Of a stretch of DNA of 64,000 bases, positions 9,605 to 18,792 are shown piece after piece; positions within the stretch are counted from its first letter, which is position 1, and each line of letters starts with the position of its first letter. The notes beneath the pieces were generated by a model, which was not told the origin of the DNA, did not search any database, and saw only the letters and a program-made list of their open reading frames with translations. This stretch comes from Phytomonas francai (lineage: Eukaryota > Euglenozoa > Kinetoplastea > Trypanosomatida > Trypanosomatidae), in NCBI GenBank assembly GCA_001766655.1, contig MJCC01000009.1, positions 129,496 to 193,495 of the forward strand. Reading direction: 5' to 3'. Made by a program: the position numbers and the translations under genes.

Positions 9605-10826
9605 CCCTGGACTGATGACGTTTTTTTTTTTGGGGGGGGGGGGGGATTTGTTTGGTTTCTAGGAAGGGAAGGGAAGACGGGGAAGCCACAGAAGGAAAAT
9701 GGGTAAAATGGTACCGATTACTGTTGTTTCGGTGTCCAAGTCGTTGGATAGATGTATAGATGTATACATGCTTTATGACAAAAGAAACACCTTCCTATTT
9801 TCATCCTTCGCGAGATTTCGCACGGAAAGCATCACCAACCATGACTTCCCTACGACTATATATTTATGAAGGGGACGTTCCTTACCATTCCTAACCTGGT
9901 TAACTTTGGAAGTTTTTCTTTGGGATTTGGGTTTAGCGGAAGGTCAGATTTTCACCATTTTTTTTTCTTCATTATTATCATTTAGAATGTATAAAATGGC
10001 TCAGCACTTAAGAAATATCAATAAACAAACCCAGCATATTCGGTAGATGGATTGCTTTACACGCAGATACCGATCATAAACCATCTTTCATAGCTAACCA
10101 TATTTTATTTTAAAAGAAAAATGATCTTTTAAAAAAATGTGTGGTGGTTTTTTTAAACAAACTTGCGTCATTCTCTTTTTTGCAGTTTATACCTTAAATC
10201 TAATATTAATGTAAAAGGGAGCTTTAATGCGAATAGTGTAATGGAATTAAATGTATTTGTCTTTACCCAGGGGAGCATTTTAATCCAGCAGTAAAAATGG
10301 TTAGCGAATAAACTTTACTGCTTGCTTTTAGAAACCTGATTACATTCCCTAGCCTGATTCTCAGCTCGTGTTTCCATTTATTACGCCACTGTACTTCTTC
10401 TTGAGGCCCCTTTTCCGTACACTTTTATCACCGATTCTCTAATTTTTTGACTAAATCTGAAGGAAACTCAGAAAAGGATTACCCTTGACCAAAATGATTA
10501 AGAATCCTATGTATATATATGTATATATATCCCCTTCTTGAAGAACGCAAAGTTGGAAAGCTGATTTAGGTAACGTAATTTGCTTTTTTTTTACCTCATT
10601 CTTCTCTGGTGTATTTTGGCCCTCATATGAAGAATACAATATTTTCCCTTCTTTTAGAGAATATACCAAAAAAAAAAGCTCAGTTTTTTTTTTTTAGTAT
10701 ATATCGATTCAAAAATCTACAATCTATTCCTTTAATTTAATCCTATCAGGATAAAGAGCGTTCATGCATAACCCTCCACTCATCAAAGGCTGATTTTTCC
10801 CCCTAAAACTATTTGGCCCTATTCTA
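9605..10826. other. Intergenic spacer, kinesin to PPPDE gene
   Basis: AT-rich, opening with a T11-G14 tract 16 bases after the kinesin stop. It contains T-runs, an ATG/TATATA repeat near 10510-10530 and no convincing coding region. A T-run at 10683-10695 could help trans-splicing of the next gene. Confidence 0.55.
9621..9645 (+). repeat. T11-G14 homopolymer tract
   Basis: Eleven T followed directly by fourteen G just after the kinesin stop codon. A longer tract of the same form (T13-G17) lies at 24882-24911. Confidence 0.9.
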
Positions 10827-12725
10827 ATGGGGTTTTCCTGCTGTGGTGGCAGCGATGACACCATTACTCAGAAGCAAACGACGCAACTTAAACAGCTTTC
10901 CCAAATTGGGCTTCAGCGGAGTCACCCGCCGAAGCTTTTGCTTGAGGAGACCTCAGTGCCCGTTAGTATAAATGTTTATAGCTTGACAGAGAAAAACACA
11001 CATTTTGGGCGTCTTGGTTTAGGGATCTTCCACTGTGGGGTGGTCGTTTATGGAATCGAATGGGGCTACGGCGAGGTGCCGGATAACCCGAACGCCTCGG
11101 GGTTGTTTTGCATTTGCCCTGGCAAGGCGGTTGGGGTGCTTTACAAGACCCTCACACTCGGCCGCACGACGAAGTCCCCGATGCAAGTAGACACCATCCT
11201 GCATCGTCTTGAAAACGAATGGCGGAGCGGTGATTATCATATCCTTCACCGCAATTGCAATCACTTCGCACAGAAACTTTGTGATATGCTGTCGACATCG
11301 GAAAAGCTGAAAATTCCGTCATGGTGTAATCGCGTTGCGCGTATCAGTGATAAGATCGTCCCTAAAATAGTAGCCAAGAAAATTCAGCGTATGTTTAATG
11401 AGGAGCCTTTGCGCGTCCCGAAGACCGTCCCGAGGGGTTCTATTAGCGAAATCCCGGTTTCTGTGATTCCAAAAAGGTGGTATCTTCACCCATCTATCAA
11501 ACAACCCCCTCGCTACTCTTTCCAGGTCTCCTCAACGACTCCCAAGAATGAGTTTGAGATCGTTCAAGTGCAAAATAAATCCCTTCTCCCGCCATTTCTC
11601 TCCAAAAAGGCGGAACTTAAACCTTACTCCGCTATTACTTCGGAAGAAATCAGTGGGGTTACTCTGCCAGACAAGGTGGTTGACATTAAGGAGGTGATGA
11701 TTCAAACGGAGGTGTCGTCCTCGGCCTCAAGGTTGGACTCGCACGAGAGCCATACTACGAAGGATTCTCTCTGCCCAACGGTACCCGTTTTGATCAATCA
11801 GTTCCATCCTCGCGAAAGCCTTGAGCTTGACAATGAAGATAAAATTAACGAAAGCGTTCCAATAAGGCTTTCTCAAATATTTAAAGCAAACTCTTTAGAG
11901 GAGAAAGAGAAGGAGGCGTGTGAGCGCCAAACCCCTTCTTTCTACTGCAAAGAAAGGAGTCTTCATGCGATGGAAAGTGGATTTGAAGCGAGCACGCTAG
12001 ATCCCCCCATGATCTCTGATGAGATATTCGCTTACCTGTGGGGGGGTTCCACCTCCAATTATAGGGAAGGCAGCCGCACTTTCCGAGGGGCCGAACGCAT
12101 GGTGTTTTCCGCTCCCCCCTCGGCGATGCGCGGAAGAGAAAGGGGTGATCAGATGATCCGGATGGGGGGAGAGAAATCGCGAGACGAGGCGCAGTTTTCA
12201 GCGTCGTTCTCCTTTTTACGCGTGCCCGTGCACCGGGATAGGCAAAGGCCCGTCTCCACTTCGGCTTTGATCGGCCCTCGCTCTTTTCTGCAAAAGGAGG
12301 ATTCAGCAGGCTTCGGGATGAGTCCCGGACAGCATCCCGCTAATTTTTATACCCCTCGAAGTGCAAACGAAGCTCACGACCTCGACTGCCTGGCTAGCGT
12401 TCAGTCGCAATCAAGTCCACAGGGGGAAGGTCCTCCTCCATTGCAGGTAGTAAATCTGTTCGATTTTCACACGATGGATCCGTCTTGTGAATGCCAAAAT
12501 GTGCACGAAAGCTCTTCCAAAATTTCCCTTTTAAGGAATACTTTTCCGCAAAATCTGTCTCTGCACAATCAGGATAAGACTTTTGATGAAAAACTCTGTG
12601 ATGGGGTTGGCGAAATCTGCATAGACGTTTATTCTGATCCATCCACATCGGTGCAGATAGGGCTTTCATCCAACGGGAGCGATAAAAGGGAATCTCGAGA
12701 GATGGATTGCGTGGGCCGCAATTAA
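10827..12725 (+). CDS. PPPDE-domain (DeSI-like) putative cysteine peptidase
   Basis: 632 residues. The PPPDE fold covers about residues 45-155: VSINVYSLT, then GIFHCGVVVYGIEWGYG with His69, and HRNCNHFAQKLCDML with Cys144. This His/Cys pair is the catalytic dyad of the family, whose members act as deSUMOylating or deubiquitinating enzymes or as acyl-thioester hydrolases. The protein begins MGFSCCGG; Gly2 followed by two cysteines resembles a dual N-myristoylation and palmitoylation signal, suggesting membrane attachment (inference; residue 6 is Cys rather than the preferred Ser/Thr). Residues 190-632 are polar and probably disordered, with no domain I recognise. Substrate unknown. Confidence 0.82.
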   Translation: MGFSCCGGSDDTITQKQTTQLKQLSQIGLQRSHPPKLLLEETSVPVSINVYSLTEKNTHFGRLGLGIFHCGVVVYGIEWGYGEVPDNPNASGLFCICPGKAVGVLYKTLTLGRTTKSPMQVDTILHRLENEWRSGDYHILHRNCNHFAQKLCDMLSTSEKLKIPSWCNRVARISDKIVPKIVAKKIQRMFNEEPLRVPKTVPRGSISEIPVSVIPKRWYLHPSIKQPPRYSFQVSSTTPKNEFEIVQVQNKSLLPPFLSKKAELKPYSAITSEEISGVTLPDKVVDIKEVMIQTEVSSSASRLDSHESHTTKDSLCPTVPVLINQFHPRESLELDNEDKINESVPIRLSQIFKANSLEEKEKEACERQTPSFYCKERSLHAMESGFEASTLDPPMISDEIFAYLWGGSTSNYREGSRTFRGAERMVFSAPPSAMRGRERGDQMIRMGGEKSRDEAQFSASFSFLRVPVHRDRQRPVSTSALIGPRSFLQKEDSAGFGMSPGQHPANFYTPRSANEAHDLDCLASVQSQSSPQGEGPPPLQVVNLFDFHTMDPSCECQNVHESSSKISLLRNTFPQNLSLHNQDKTFDEKLCDGVGEICIDVYSDPSTSVQIGLSSNGSDKRESREMDCVGRN

Positions 12726-14167
12726 TGGGCGGCTAAATTCCTGTCTCCTTTTTTTTAAAAGAAACTATAAAGGTGATGAATTTGATTCAACCTTTTTGTA
12801 TTGTAATCGGTTTAATGTAAAGGAAGTATTAATTTATAGGGTCGGGTGGCGGATATGTTTTGAAATTAAAAAAAAAAAGGTATTGTATATCCCTATATCA
12901 TCCATTTTTTCTGAAATCTTACTGACAGTCAGAAGTCATATTTAAAAAATTGTTCATTTTTCGGGTGAGCAAAAATTGGAAATAAGGGGGGGGGGAGGGG
13001 GAGAGTTGTGAACTTTTTTTTGTTTAGAATATTGTATTCAGTGCGGAAATTTTTTAGACAATCGTATCAAAAACAAAATTCCCGTGATTAAGCGCGATTA
13101 GGATCTTTTAATAATTTAAGAATACCCTTTTACATTTTTTAGCCATCTTTTGAGGCCCCCATTTATTGTCCCTTAAGAATAGTACTAGGACTCCCAGGAC
13201 GGCTACCGTAAACGCCCTTTACATTTACCAGTCTTTAGACACATATGCAGAAATTTTTCCCTCATTTTAATTATTATTTTTTGCTACTACCATTAAGTTT
13301 AAATATTATAAAAGTCTTGGATGTTTGACTGATGTTACCCATTTATACATGCACATTGTAGAATAACCGCATACCGAGTCTTGACGGCTTTTTAAGTCTT
13401 AGAGGTGTATTTTACTTTCGACATGTGAGCCTTTTAGAGATCATTGATTTATGGATGGACATTTTGCTCTCATTCAGATTTAAAAAGATGACATTTTCTA
13501 CGGAATCAGTGCCTCAAAGGGTTATGGTACATCTTTTACCGTAGATGTGTATTTTATTCTAGATATTTGTTCATTTCTTGATAATAAAATAAGGAAAACG
13601 CAAAGAGCGGCGTAGTGCCTCATTTTCCATAATGTATTTAGCTTCATAGTGGTCGTATTTGTATACCCTTTGGGGGCTCTTATGAAAAGAGCGAATGCCA
13701 AGGTCATTTTTTCCCCCTCGCTTCGTTTTACCATCCAATTCTCCAATGATGAATAATAATAAATCTATCAAATTTCAGCGATATTTCCTTTTCCCTGCAC
13801 ACAAACACATACACACACTATGTGCTTCTAGGGAATGCGGAAAACCAAGATAAAAAAAATGTCTTCTCTTCTAACGAAATGAAAGAATGTCTGATTGAAA
13901 TACCAATTTCATTTTCTTTGCAATGTTAACAATTTGGGTCTTTTCGCAGGTAACATTTGACAAATAGTCTTCTTTTCCGATGGGTCGACTACATTTCACC
14001 GTCCACATTATATTTTATTCGATATCTTCTTCTTCGTTTTTCTTTTGAGATATGTGTACCTGTGAAGAGGCAAAAAAGTGAAATCAAACAATAAAAAATC
14101 GCTGTGCAAAGAAACATTTTCATAAGTGCTACAGTGGATTTTTATTATTCATAATATTTCGTAGGTA
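12726..14167. other. Long intergenic spacer before the kinase gene
   Basis: 1.44 kb AT-rich, with a G-rich patch at 12986-13006 and long T-runs. Minus-strand open stretches at 13522-13771 are AT-rich and unlike real proteins. A pyrimidine tract with an AG at 14048-14049 is a likely splice acceptor for the kinase gene. Confidence 0.55.
14025..14049 (+). promoter_or_regulatory. Candidate spliced-leader acceptor for the kinase gene
   Basis: A TTCTTCTTCGTTTTTCTTTTG-like tract followed by AG, 118 bases before the ATG. This is the standard arrangement for trans-splicing in kinetoplastids; the exact site is inferred. Confidence 0.45.
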
Positions 14168-16696
14168 ATGGAAGAAAATAATAATAATTCACCGCCATGC
14201 CCAAGTTTCCCTTTTGACTCTTCGAACGTTTTACTTGGCAGAGGTGGCAGTGGTGCCGTATTTCTTGCTAAGCACCACGAAACTATGGAGCTGATTGCAG
14301 TTAAAAGGTGCTATAGGCGGAATGCGCATAGGAAAAATCGAACCCCTAATGAGAGACACCCCACAAGGTCGATGATTAGCAGCTTTGACGAAGCCTCATG
14401 TGGGTACACGACGGAGTCGGGTTCTTTTGTTCGGGGGAAATCTCACCTGGGGCGCTATGCAATCGAGAATGAAGAAGATATGCGTGAGGAAAGCAATATG
14501 GAGGCATTAACGCTTTCTCAGGCAGGGAAACCCACCTCCCACGGCGTTGATACGCAGCCGAATGATAACGATACGCCGCCTGCAGGAAGAGCGGCAAAGG
14601 CCGTCGAGGAAGTGAATGAGGTGGCGATTCTTGAATCACTGAGTCCACACCCCCACATCGTCCGCTACCTCGGCAAGCATAAATCTTCTCGGAACGTAAC
14701 GTTCTTCGCCATGGAGCTGATGAATAGCGATATAGCACGGGAGGTTAGTCAAGGTAGCCTCTCTTTTATGCGGGAGGATGTCTGCACCCTTCTTGTTTTC
14801 TCCGTCTTGACAGCTCTCCATCACCTCCACAGCAATGGCGTCGTCCATCGTGACGTGAAGCCGGGAAACATCCTGCTCAAGCGTGTTTCCCCGGAAAAAA
14901 TGCAAAACGCGCTTTGTATTCCTCTCGCGGACCTCGCACCGAGTGGTGAGTTCGATGCACAGGAGTTGGGCGACGGGTTATCGTGGGTGAGGGCCACCCT
15001 GGGAGACTTCAGTGCGGCCCACTTTGCAGTGCAAACCGACATCGATCCAGACATTCTCGCAACCCGCGGCACCCTCCACTACAAGGCCCCAGAACAACTT
15101 ATGGGAAAGTCAATTACCTCCTTTTCGGCATGTGATATGTGGGCTCTGGGTTCCACGATGTTCGAGCTCTATACCGGTAAAGTGGCCTTTTCAGGTAGCA
15201 GCGAGCTCCAGGTTCAGCTTCAAATATTCAAGCAACTCGGCAGCAGTTTTTTAAAGTTCCCTGCGCGGGATTCGAACCCCATCTTGTTTGATAGTATTAA
15301 GGCCTCATCTGCCTTTGTAGATCTTCTCAAATGCCTACTGGTTCTCGATCCCAATCGACGGTACTCGGCCCAGGAAGCGCTTCATCACCCTCTTTTCGAT
15401 CGAGTCAATGCCTTGATAAAACTTAAGGCGATGCCCATTCTGACAAAGGAGGAGACCTTCTTATTCTTCCCACTAAAACTCTTGTATTCACAACTTCCTG
15501 ATGTAAATACGCTAAAGGTGCGCTTTCGGCCTGTTGCGTGGACGCCGCTCAAGCAGCAGCGCGCCAAAGTAGGGTTTACAGCGACGGGAGGATCTCCTGG
15601 GCAAACCCAAGCACCGGCCAACCTCACCCCCATAGAGAAGTCTGCCAACAGGCACCAATCGTGGGAAGTGGCTTCGAATATTAGCGACACGAACAGCGTG
15701 CACTGGAGTCAAGTCCGGCCACAACCGAATCGTTCACCCATGGTGTCATCTGAAGCCAAGCCCGATGAAACCCCCGAGAACGGGTCGTCGGAGGTCTATT
15801 TCCACATGACCGTTGAGCGGGCCTCGGATGCCCAGGAGGGGAGCCACCGGGTGTCGAGGTGTCTCTCCGTTTTCAACAAATCCCTTATGTCGTCTCCGCA
15901 GGACGAGGGCGGACCCGTGCGCGTTGATGGGCCGCACGCCGAGGCCCTCCGCGGCCTCTCCCTCGAGTCGACGCCGCTGCTGCCGCCCCCCCTCGAGGCC
16001 CCGACGCGGCCGCTCCAGCGGCGCGGCATGGTGATGCCCCTTGGCGCCTCCCTCATCGCCGGGAACCAGCGCGCCGCGCAGGAGTTCGAGCTGCTCTCCC
16101 GCCAGGGGTACTCCTCGCTGCGCCGGATCAGCGCCGAGGCCTCGGGCCCCCGCCGGCCCCGCCTCTCCCTCCCCGCCGGCCCCCGCGGCGACGGCTCGCT
16201 GGAGAAGCCGGGCAGCCCGCCGCGCGTGCCGCCGTCCGTGAGCCGCTCGCCGGAGCCCAGCGCGCGCAAGGCGCTCTGCTTCGAGTCCCCCCGCCTCGCC
16301 TCGGAGTCNNNNNNNNNNNNNNNNNNNNNNNNNNNNNNNNNNNNNNNNNNNNNNNNNNNNNNNNNNNNNNNNNNNNNNNNNNNNNNNNNNNNNNNNNNNN
16401 NNNNNNNNNNNNNNNNNNNNNNNNNNNNNNNNNNNNNNNNNNNNNNNNNNNNNNNNNNNNNNNNNNNNNNNNNNNNNNNNNNNNNNNNNNNNNNNNNNNN
16501 NNNGCACTGCACGCCGAGCGCGGACCCCCTCGAGGCCCCCCCCAGCCCCTCCCCCAGCCTCGGCGGGGCCTCGAACCCCCACGGCGGGCCCGCGTTCGCC
16601 GACGAGCCGCGCGCGCGCAGCCGGAGCACGCCGTCCGTCGTCCTCGCCGCCCCGCCCGCCGAGCACAAGCGCGCGAGACTCGAGCAGTGCAGCTAA
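14168..16696 (+). CDS. Divergent protein kinase with DFS motif (contains assembly gap)
   Basis: 842 residues as assembled, including 65 unknown codons. The kinase domain spans about residues 20-420: glycine loop GRGGSGAVF, ATP-anchoring Lys46 in AVKRC, an insertion of roughly 90-100 residues, then the helix-C region EVNEVAILESL, the catalytic loop HRDVKPGN (Asp229, Asn234), DFS at 280-282 in place of DFG, and an APEQ motif. Catalytic residues are intact, so activity is plausible despite the DFS variant. The overall pattern is CMGC/CDK-like or STE-like; I cannot assign a family. The C-terminal half is Pro/Ser/Arg-rich, very GC-rich and probably disordered, ending in GC-rich sequence on both sides of the gap. 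Confidence 0.85.
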   Translation: MEENNNNSPPCPSFPFDSSNVLLGRGGSGAVFLAKHHETMELIAVKRCYRRNAHRKNRTPNERHPTRSMISSFDEASCGYTTESGSFVRGKSHLGRYAIENEEDMREESNMEALTLSQAGKPTSHGVDTQPNDNDTPPAGRAAKAVEEVNEVAILESLSPHPHIVRYLGKHKSSRNVTFFAMELMNSDIAREVSQGSLSFMREDVCTLLVFSVLTALHHLHSNGVVHRDVKPGNILLKRVSPEKMQNALCIPLADLAPSGEFDAQELGDGLSWVRATLGDFSAAHFAVQTDIDPDILATRGTLHYKAPEQLMGKSITSFSACDMWALGSTMFELYTGKVAFSGSSELQVQLQIFKQLGSSFLKFPARDSNPILFDSIKASSAFVDLLKCLLVLDPNRRYSAQEALHHPLFDRVNALIKLKAMPILTKEETFLFFPLKLLYSQLPDVNTLKVRFRPVAWTPLKQQRAKVGFTATGGSPGQTQAPANLTPIEKSANRHQSWEVASNISDTNSVHWSQVRPQPNRSPMVSSEAKPDETPENGSSEVYFHMTVERASDAQEGSHRVSRCLSVFNKSLMSSPQDEGGPVRVDGPHAEALRGLSLESTPLLPPPLEAPTRPLQRRGMVMPLGASLIAGNQRAAQEFELLSRQGYSSLRRISAEASGPRRPRLSLPAGPRGDGSLEKPGSPPRVPPSVSRSPEPSARKALCFESPRLASEXXXXXXXXXXXXXXXXXXXXXXXXXXXXXXXXXXXXXXXXXXXXXXXXXXXXXXXXXXXXXXXXXXHCTPSADPLEAPPSPSPSLGGASNPHGGPAFADEPRARSRSTPSVVLAAPPAEHKRARLEQCS
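16309..16503. other. Assembly gap (195 N)
   Basis: A run of 195 undetermined bases inside the GC-rich 3' part of the kinase gene. 195 is a multiple of three and the frame is open on both sides, but the true length is unknown. Confidence 0.99.
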
Positions 16697-17331
16697 AGGA
16701 CCAAAAAGGCTCACGGGCTAGTTACCCTTTCCCCCATTACGGCGGATTCGATTTTGATACATGCATCGGTAGGAGTGTCGGTTAGATTCACTTTTACATT
16801 TTCAACTGGTGTCAAATTTCAATTTCGTCACATGTCCTATGAAAAAAGAGGTTTTTTATTTTTATATAGATCAAAGGGTAAAGTTTGTGTCATGCGACGT
16901 CAGCGTCTGCCCTTATTCGATTTCACTTTCGATGTTCCCCCCCCCCCCAATGATGCGTTACATCATACACATTTGTACGTTTAATCGTTTTATTCTAAAT
17001 GTTCTGCTCATTTTCCATAGATGCACACAATTGATCTGTTGGGAAGGGAGTTATATCCATATCTATATCTATATATAGATATAGATATTGATATATATGA
17101 GGGAAGTAATGATGCGATATACAATCATGTGTAATGTGCTTTGGCACGTGTTTACCGATGGATCTCTACCGGTGTTCCTGATAAAATGGCCTGAGGAGCT
17201 TCTTTGTTACAATAAATAACTTATTCGCCTTTTATGTTTTAATAAAGAATTTATACTAATTTAGAATCATAGTTTTGAAACGTAGTGACTAATTTTCCCA
17301 TAACATTTTTTCGCGCAATAGTAACATAAAA
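16697..17331. other. Intergenic spacer, kinase to symporter
   Basis: AT-rich with a C13 run near 16939-16951 and a perfect 30-base palindrome at 17059-17088. No coding region supported; small open stretches at 16754-17078 lack protein-like composition. Confidence 0.55.
17059..17088. repeat. Perfect 30-bp palindrome of ATATCT units
   Basis: Two and a half ATATCT units on the left are the exact reverse complement of those on the right, with no spacer. The sequence could extrude as a cruciform or fold as an RNA hairpin. Confidence 0.9.
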
Positions 17332-18792
17332 ATGAAGATGTCTATCATGCTCTGTGCCGCCTTAAGCGGATTCCTCTTTGGGTACGACACCAGCGTCATC
17401 AACGGGGCCCTATTTCAGATGAAGGACCACTTCGGCTTCAGTGAACACTCCTGGCAGTACGGCTTCATCGTTTCGATTGCGATTATTGGTTGTTTTGTGG
17501 GCTCCTTCGTGGGCGGTATCATCTCCACGTATTGGGGACGACGTCCCAGCATTGCGATCGCCGACGCCTTTTTCATCTTCGGCTCCGCCATCATGGCCTT
17601 CGCGCCAAGCGTCGCGGTGCTCCTTGTTGGCCGCGTGGCGGTTGGCCTGGCCATCGGTGTCTGCAGTGCGATTACCCCGGTTTATTTGGCGGAGGTCACG
17701 CCTCCGAGTCGCCGAGGGTCCATCATCGTTCTCAACAACGTCTTTTTGACCGGTGGACAGTTCATCGCGGCCTCCTTTGCTGCCGTCATGGTGGTCTACA
17801 CCAACAACAACGTGGGGTGGCGCGTCGCGATCGGCCTTGGGGCACTTCCGGCAATTCTCCAGCTCGGATGTCTCGTGAGCTTTCTCCCGGAAAGCCCCCG
17901 CTGGCTCGCGTATAGAGGCCGTATGGAGGCTGCCAGGCTTGTTGCTCAGAAATGCAGCGTTGATTTTGACGACACCGATGCTCAAAAATCAAATTCTGTG
18001 AAAATCGATTATGGGGCGCTCTTAAAAAAGGATATGCGCTTCCGCATGATCTTGAGCTGCACACTTCAGATTATTCAACAGTTCTCTGGTATCAACACCA
18101 TCATGTACTATAGCTCGGTTATCCTCTACGACGCCGGTTTCCACGATCCAAAAATGCCAGTTATCCTATCCATTCCGCTGGCATTTCTGAACGCCCTTTT
18201 CACGTGTGTAGCAGTGGTGACGGTGGACAAGGTTGGCCGGCGCTTTCTGCTCATAGTGTCCTGCATAGGGTGTATCCTTGCCACCGCGGCCGCATCCGCA
18301 TTAGGCTTTATACTGGATTCTGTGGTTCCTTATTCCGTCGGTGGGTGGCTATTTCTGGCGGTCCTGTCGTTCTTCCTCGCGTTCTACGCGCCTGGGATTG
18401 GCTGCATCCCGTGGGTGGTTATGGGTGAGATATTCCCTATCCACCTCCGTACCTCAGCGTCCTCCATAGCCACCATGGCGAACTGGGGCTCCAACGTCGT
18501 CGTCTCCCAGGCATTTCCTGTTCTTATGGGATCTATAGGGATGGGCGGTACCTTTGCGATCATTGTTGGGCTTCTGGGGCTCGGCCTCGCCTTCATCTGG
18601 TTTTGTGTGTTGGAGACGAATGGTCTCTCGCTGAGAAAGGTGGATATCTTATTCCGCAAACACGCCAACCTGCCTATTGACGAAGAGGAGGAGAATGAAA
18701 CGCCTATCCCTTACGAATCCCCTTCGAACGTTGTGGAGGGCGAATCACCAACCTATAATACCCTTCCTAGAGAACCGAATATGTCCAAATAA
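17332..18792 (+). CDS. MIT: myo-inositol/proton symporter (MFS sugar porter)
   Basis: 486 residues, twelve predicted membrane helices. It begins almost directly in helix 1 with the family motif GFLFGYDTSVINGALFQMKD. Sugar-porter signatures are present: GRRPSIAIAD after helix 2, PVYLAEVTPPSRRG after helix 4, PESPRWLA at the end of helix 6, QQFSGINTIMYYSS in helix 7, VDKVGRR after helix 8 and PWVVMGEIFP in helix 10. It resembles the Leishmania MIT (D2) transporter along its length, as I remember it, including the acidic residue in FGYD and the Glu in AEVT needed for proton coupling. It should import inositol for phosphatidylinositol and GPI synthesis at the plasma membrane. A gene of this kind sits in the same syntenic block in T. 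brucei and Leishmania (memory). Confidence 0.93.
   Translation: MKMSIMLCAALSGFLFGYDTSVINGALFQMKDHFGFSEHSWQYGFIVSIAIIGCFVGSFVGGIISTYWGRRPSIAIADAFFIFGSAIMAFAPSVAVLLVGRVAVGLAIGVCSAITPVYLAEVTPPSRRGSIIVLNNVFLTGGQFIAASFAAVMVVYTNNNVGWRVAIGLGALPAILQLGCLVSFLPESPRWLAYRGRMEAARLVAQKCSVDFDDTDAQKSNSVKIDYGALLKKDMRFRMILSCTLQIIQQFSGINTIMYYSSVILYDAGFHDPKMPVILSIPLAFLNALFTCVAVVTVDKVGRRFLLIVSCIGCILATAAASALGFILDSVVPYSVGGWLFLAVLSFFLAFYAPGIGCIPWVVMGEIFPIHLRTSASSIATMANWGSNVVVSQAFPVLMGSIGMGGTFAIIVGLLGLGLAFIWFCVLETNGLSLRKVDILFRKHANLPIDEEEENETPIPYESPSNVVEGESPTYNTLPREPNMSK

Noticed and set aside
15261..15285. Sequence resembling a tRNA T-arm on the minus strand (GGGGTTCGAATCCCGC)
   Set aside because: It lies within well-conserved kinase coding sequence, the stem does not pair over five bases, and no D-arm, anticodon arm or acceptor stem surrounds it.
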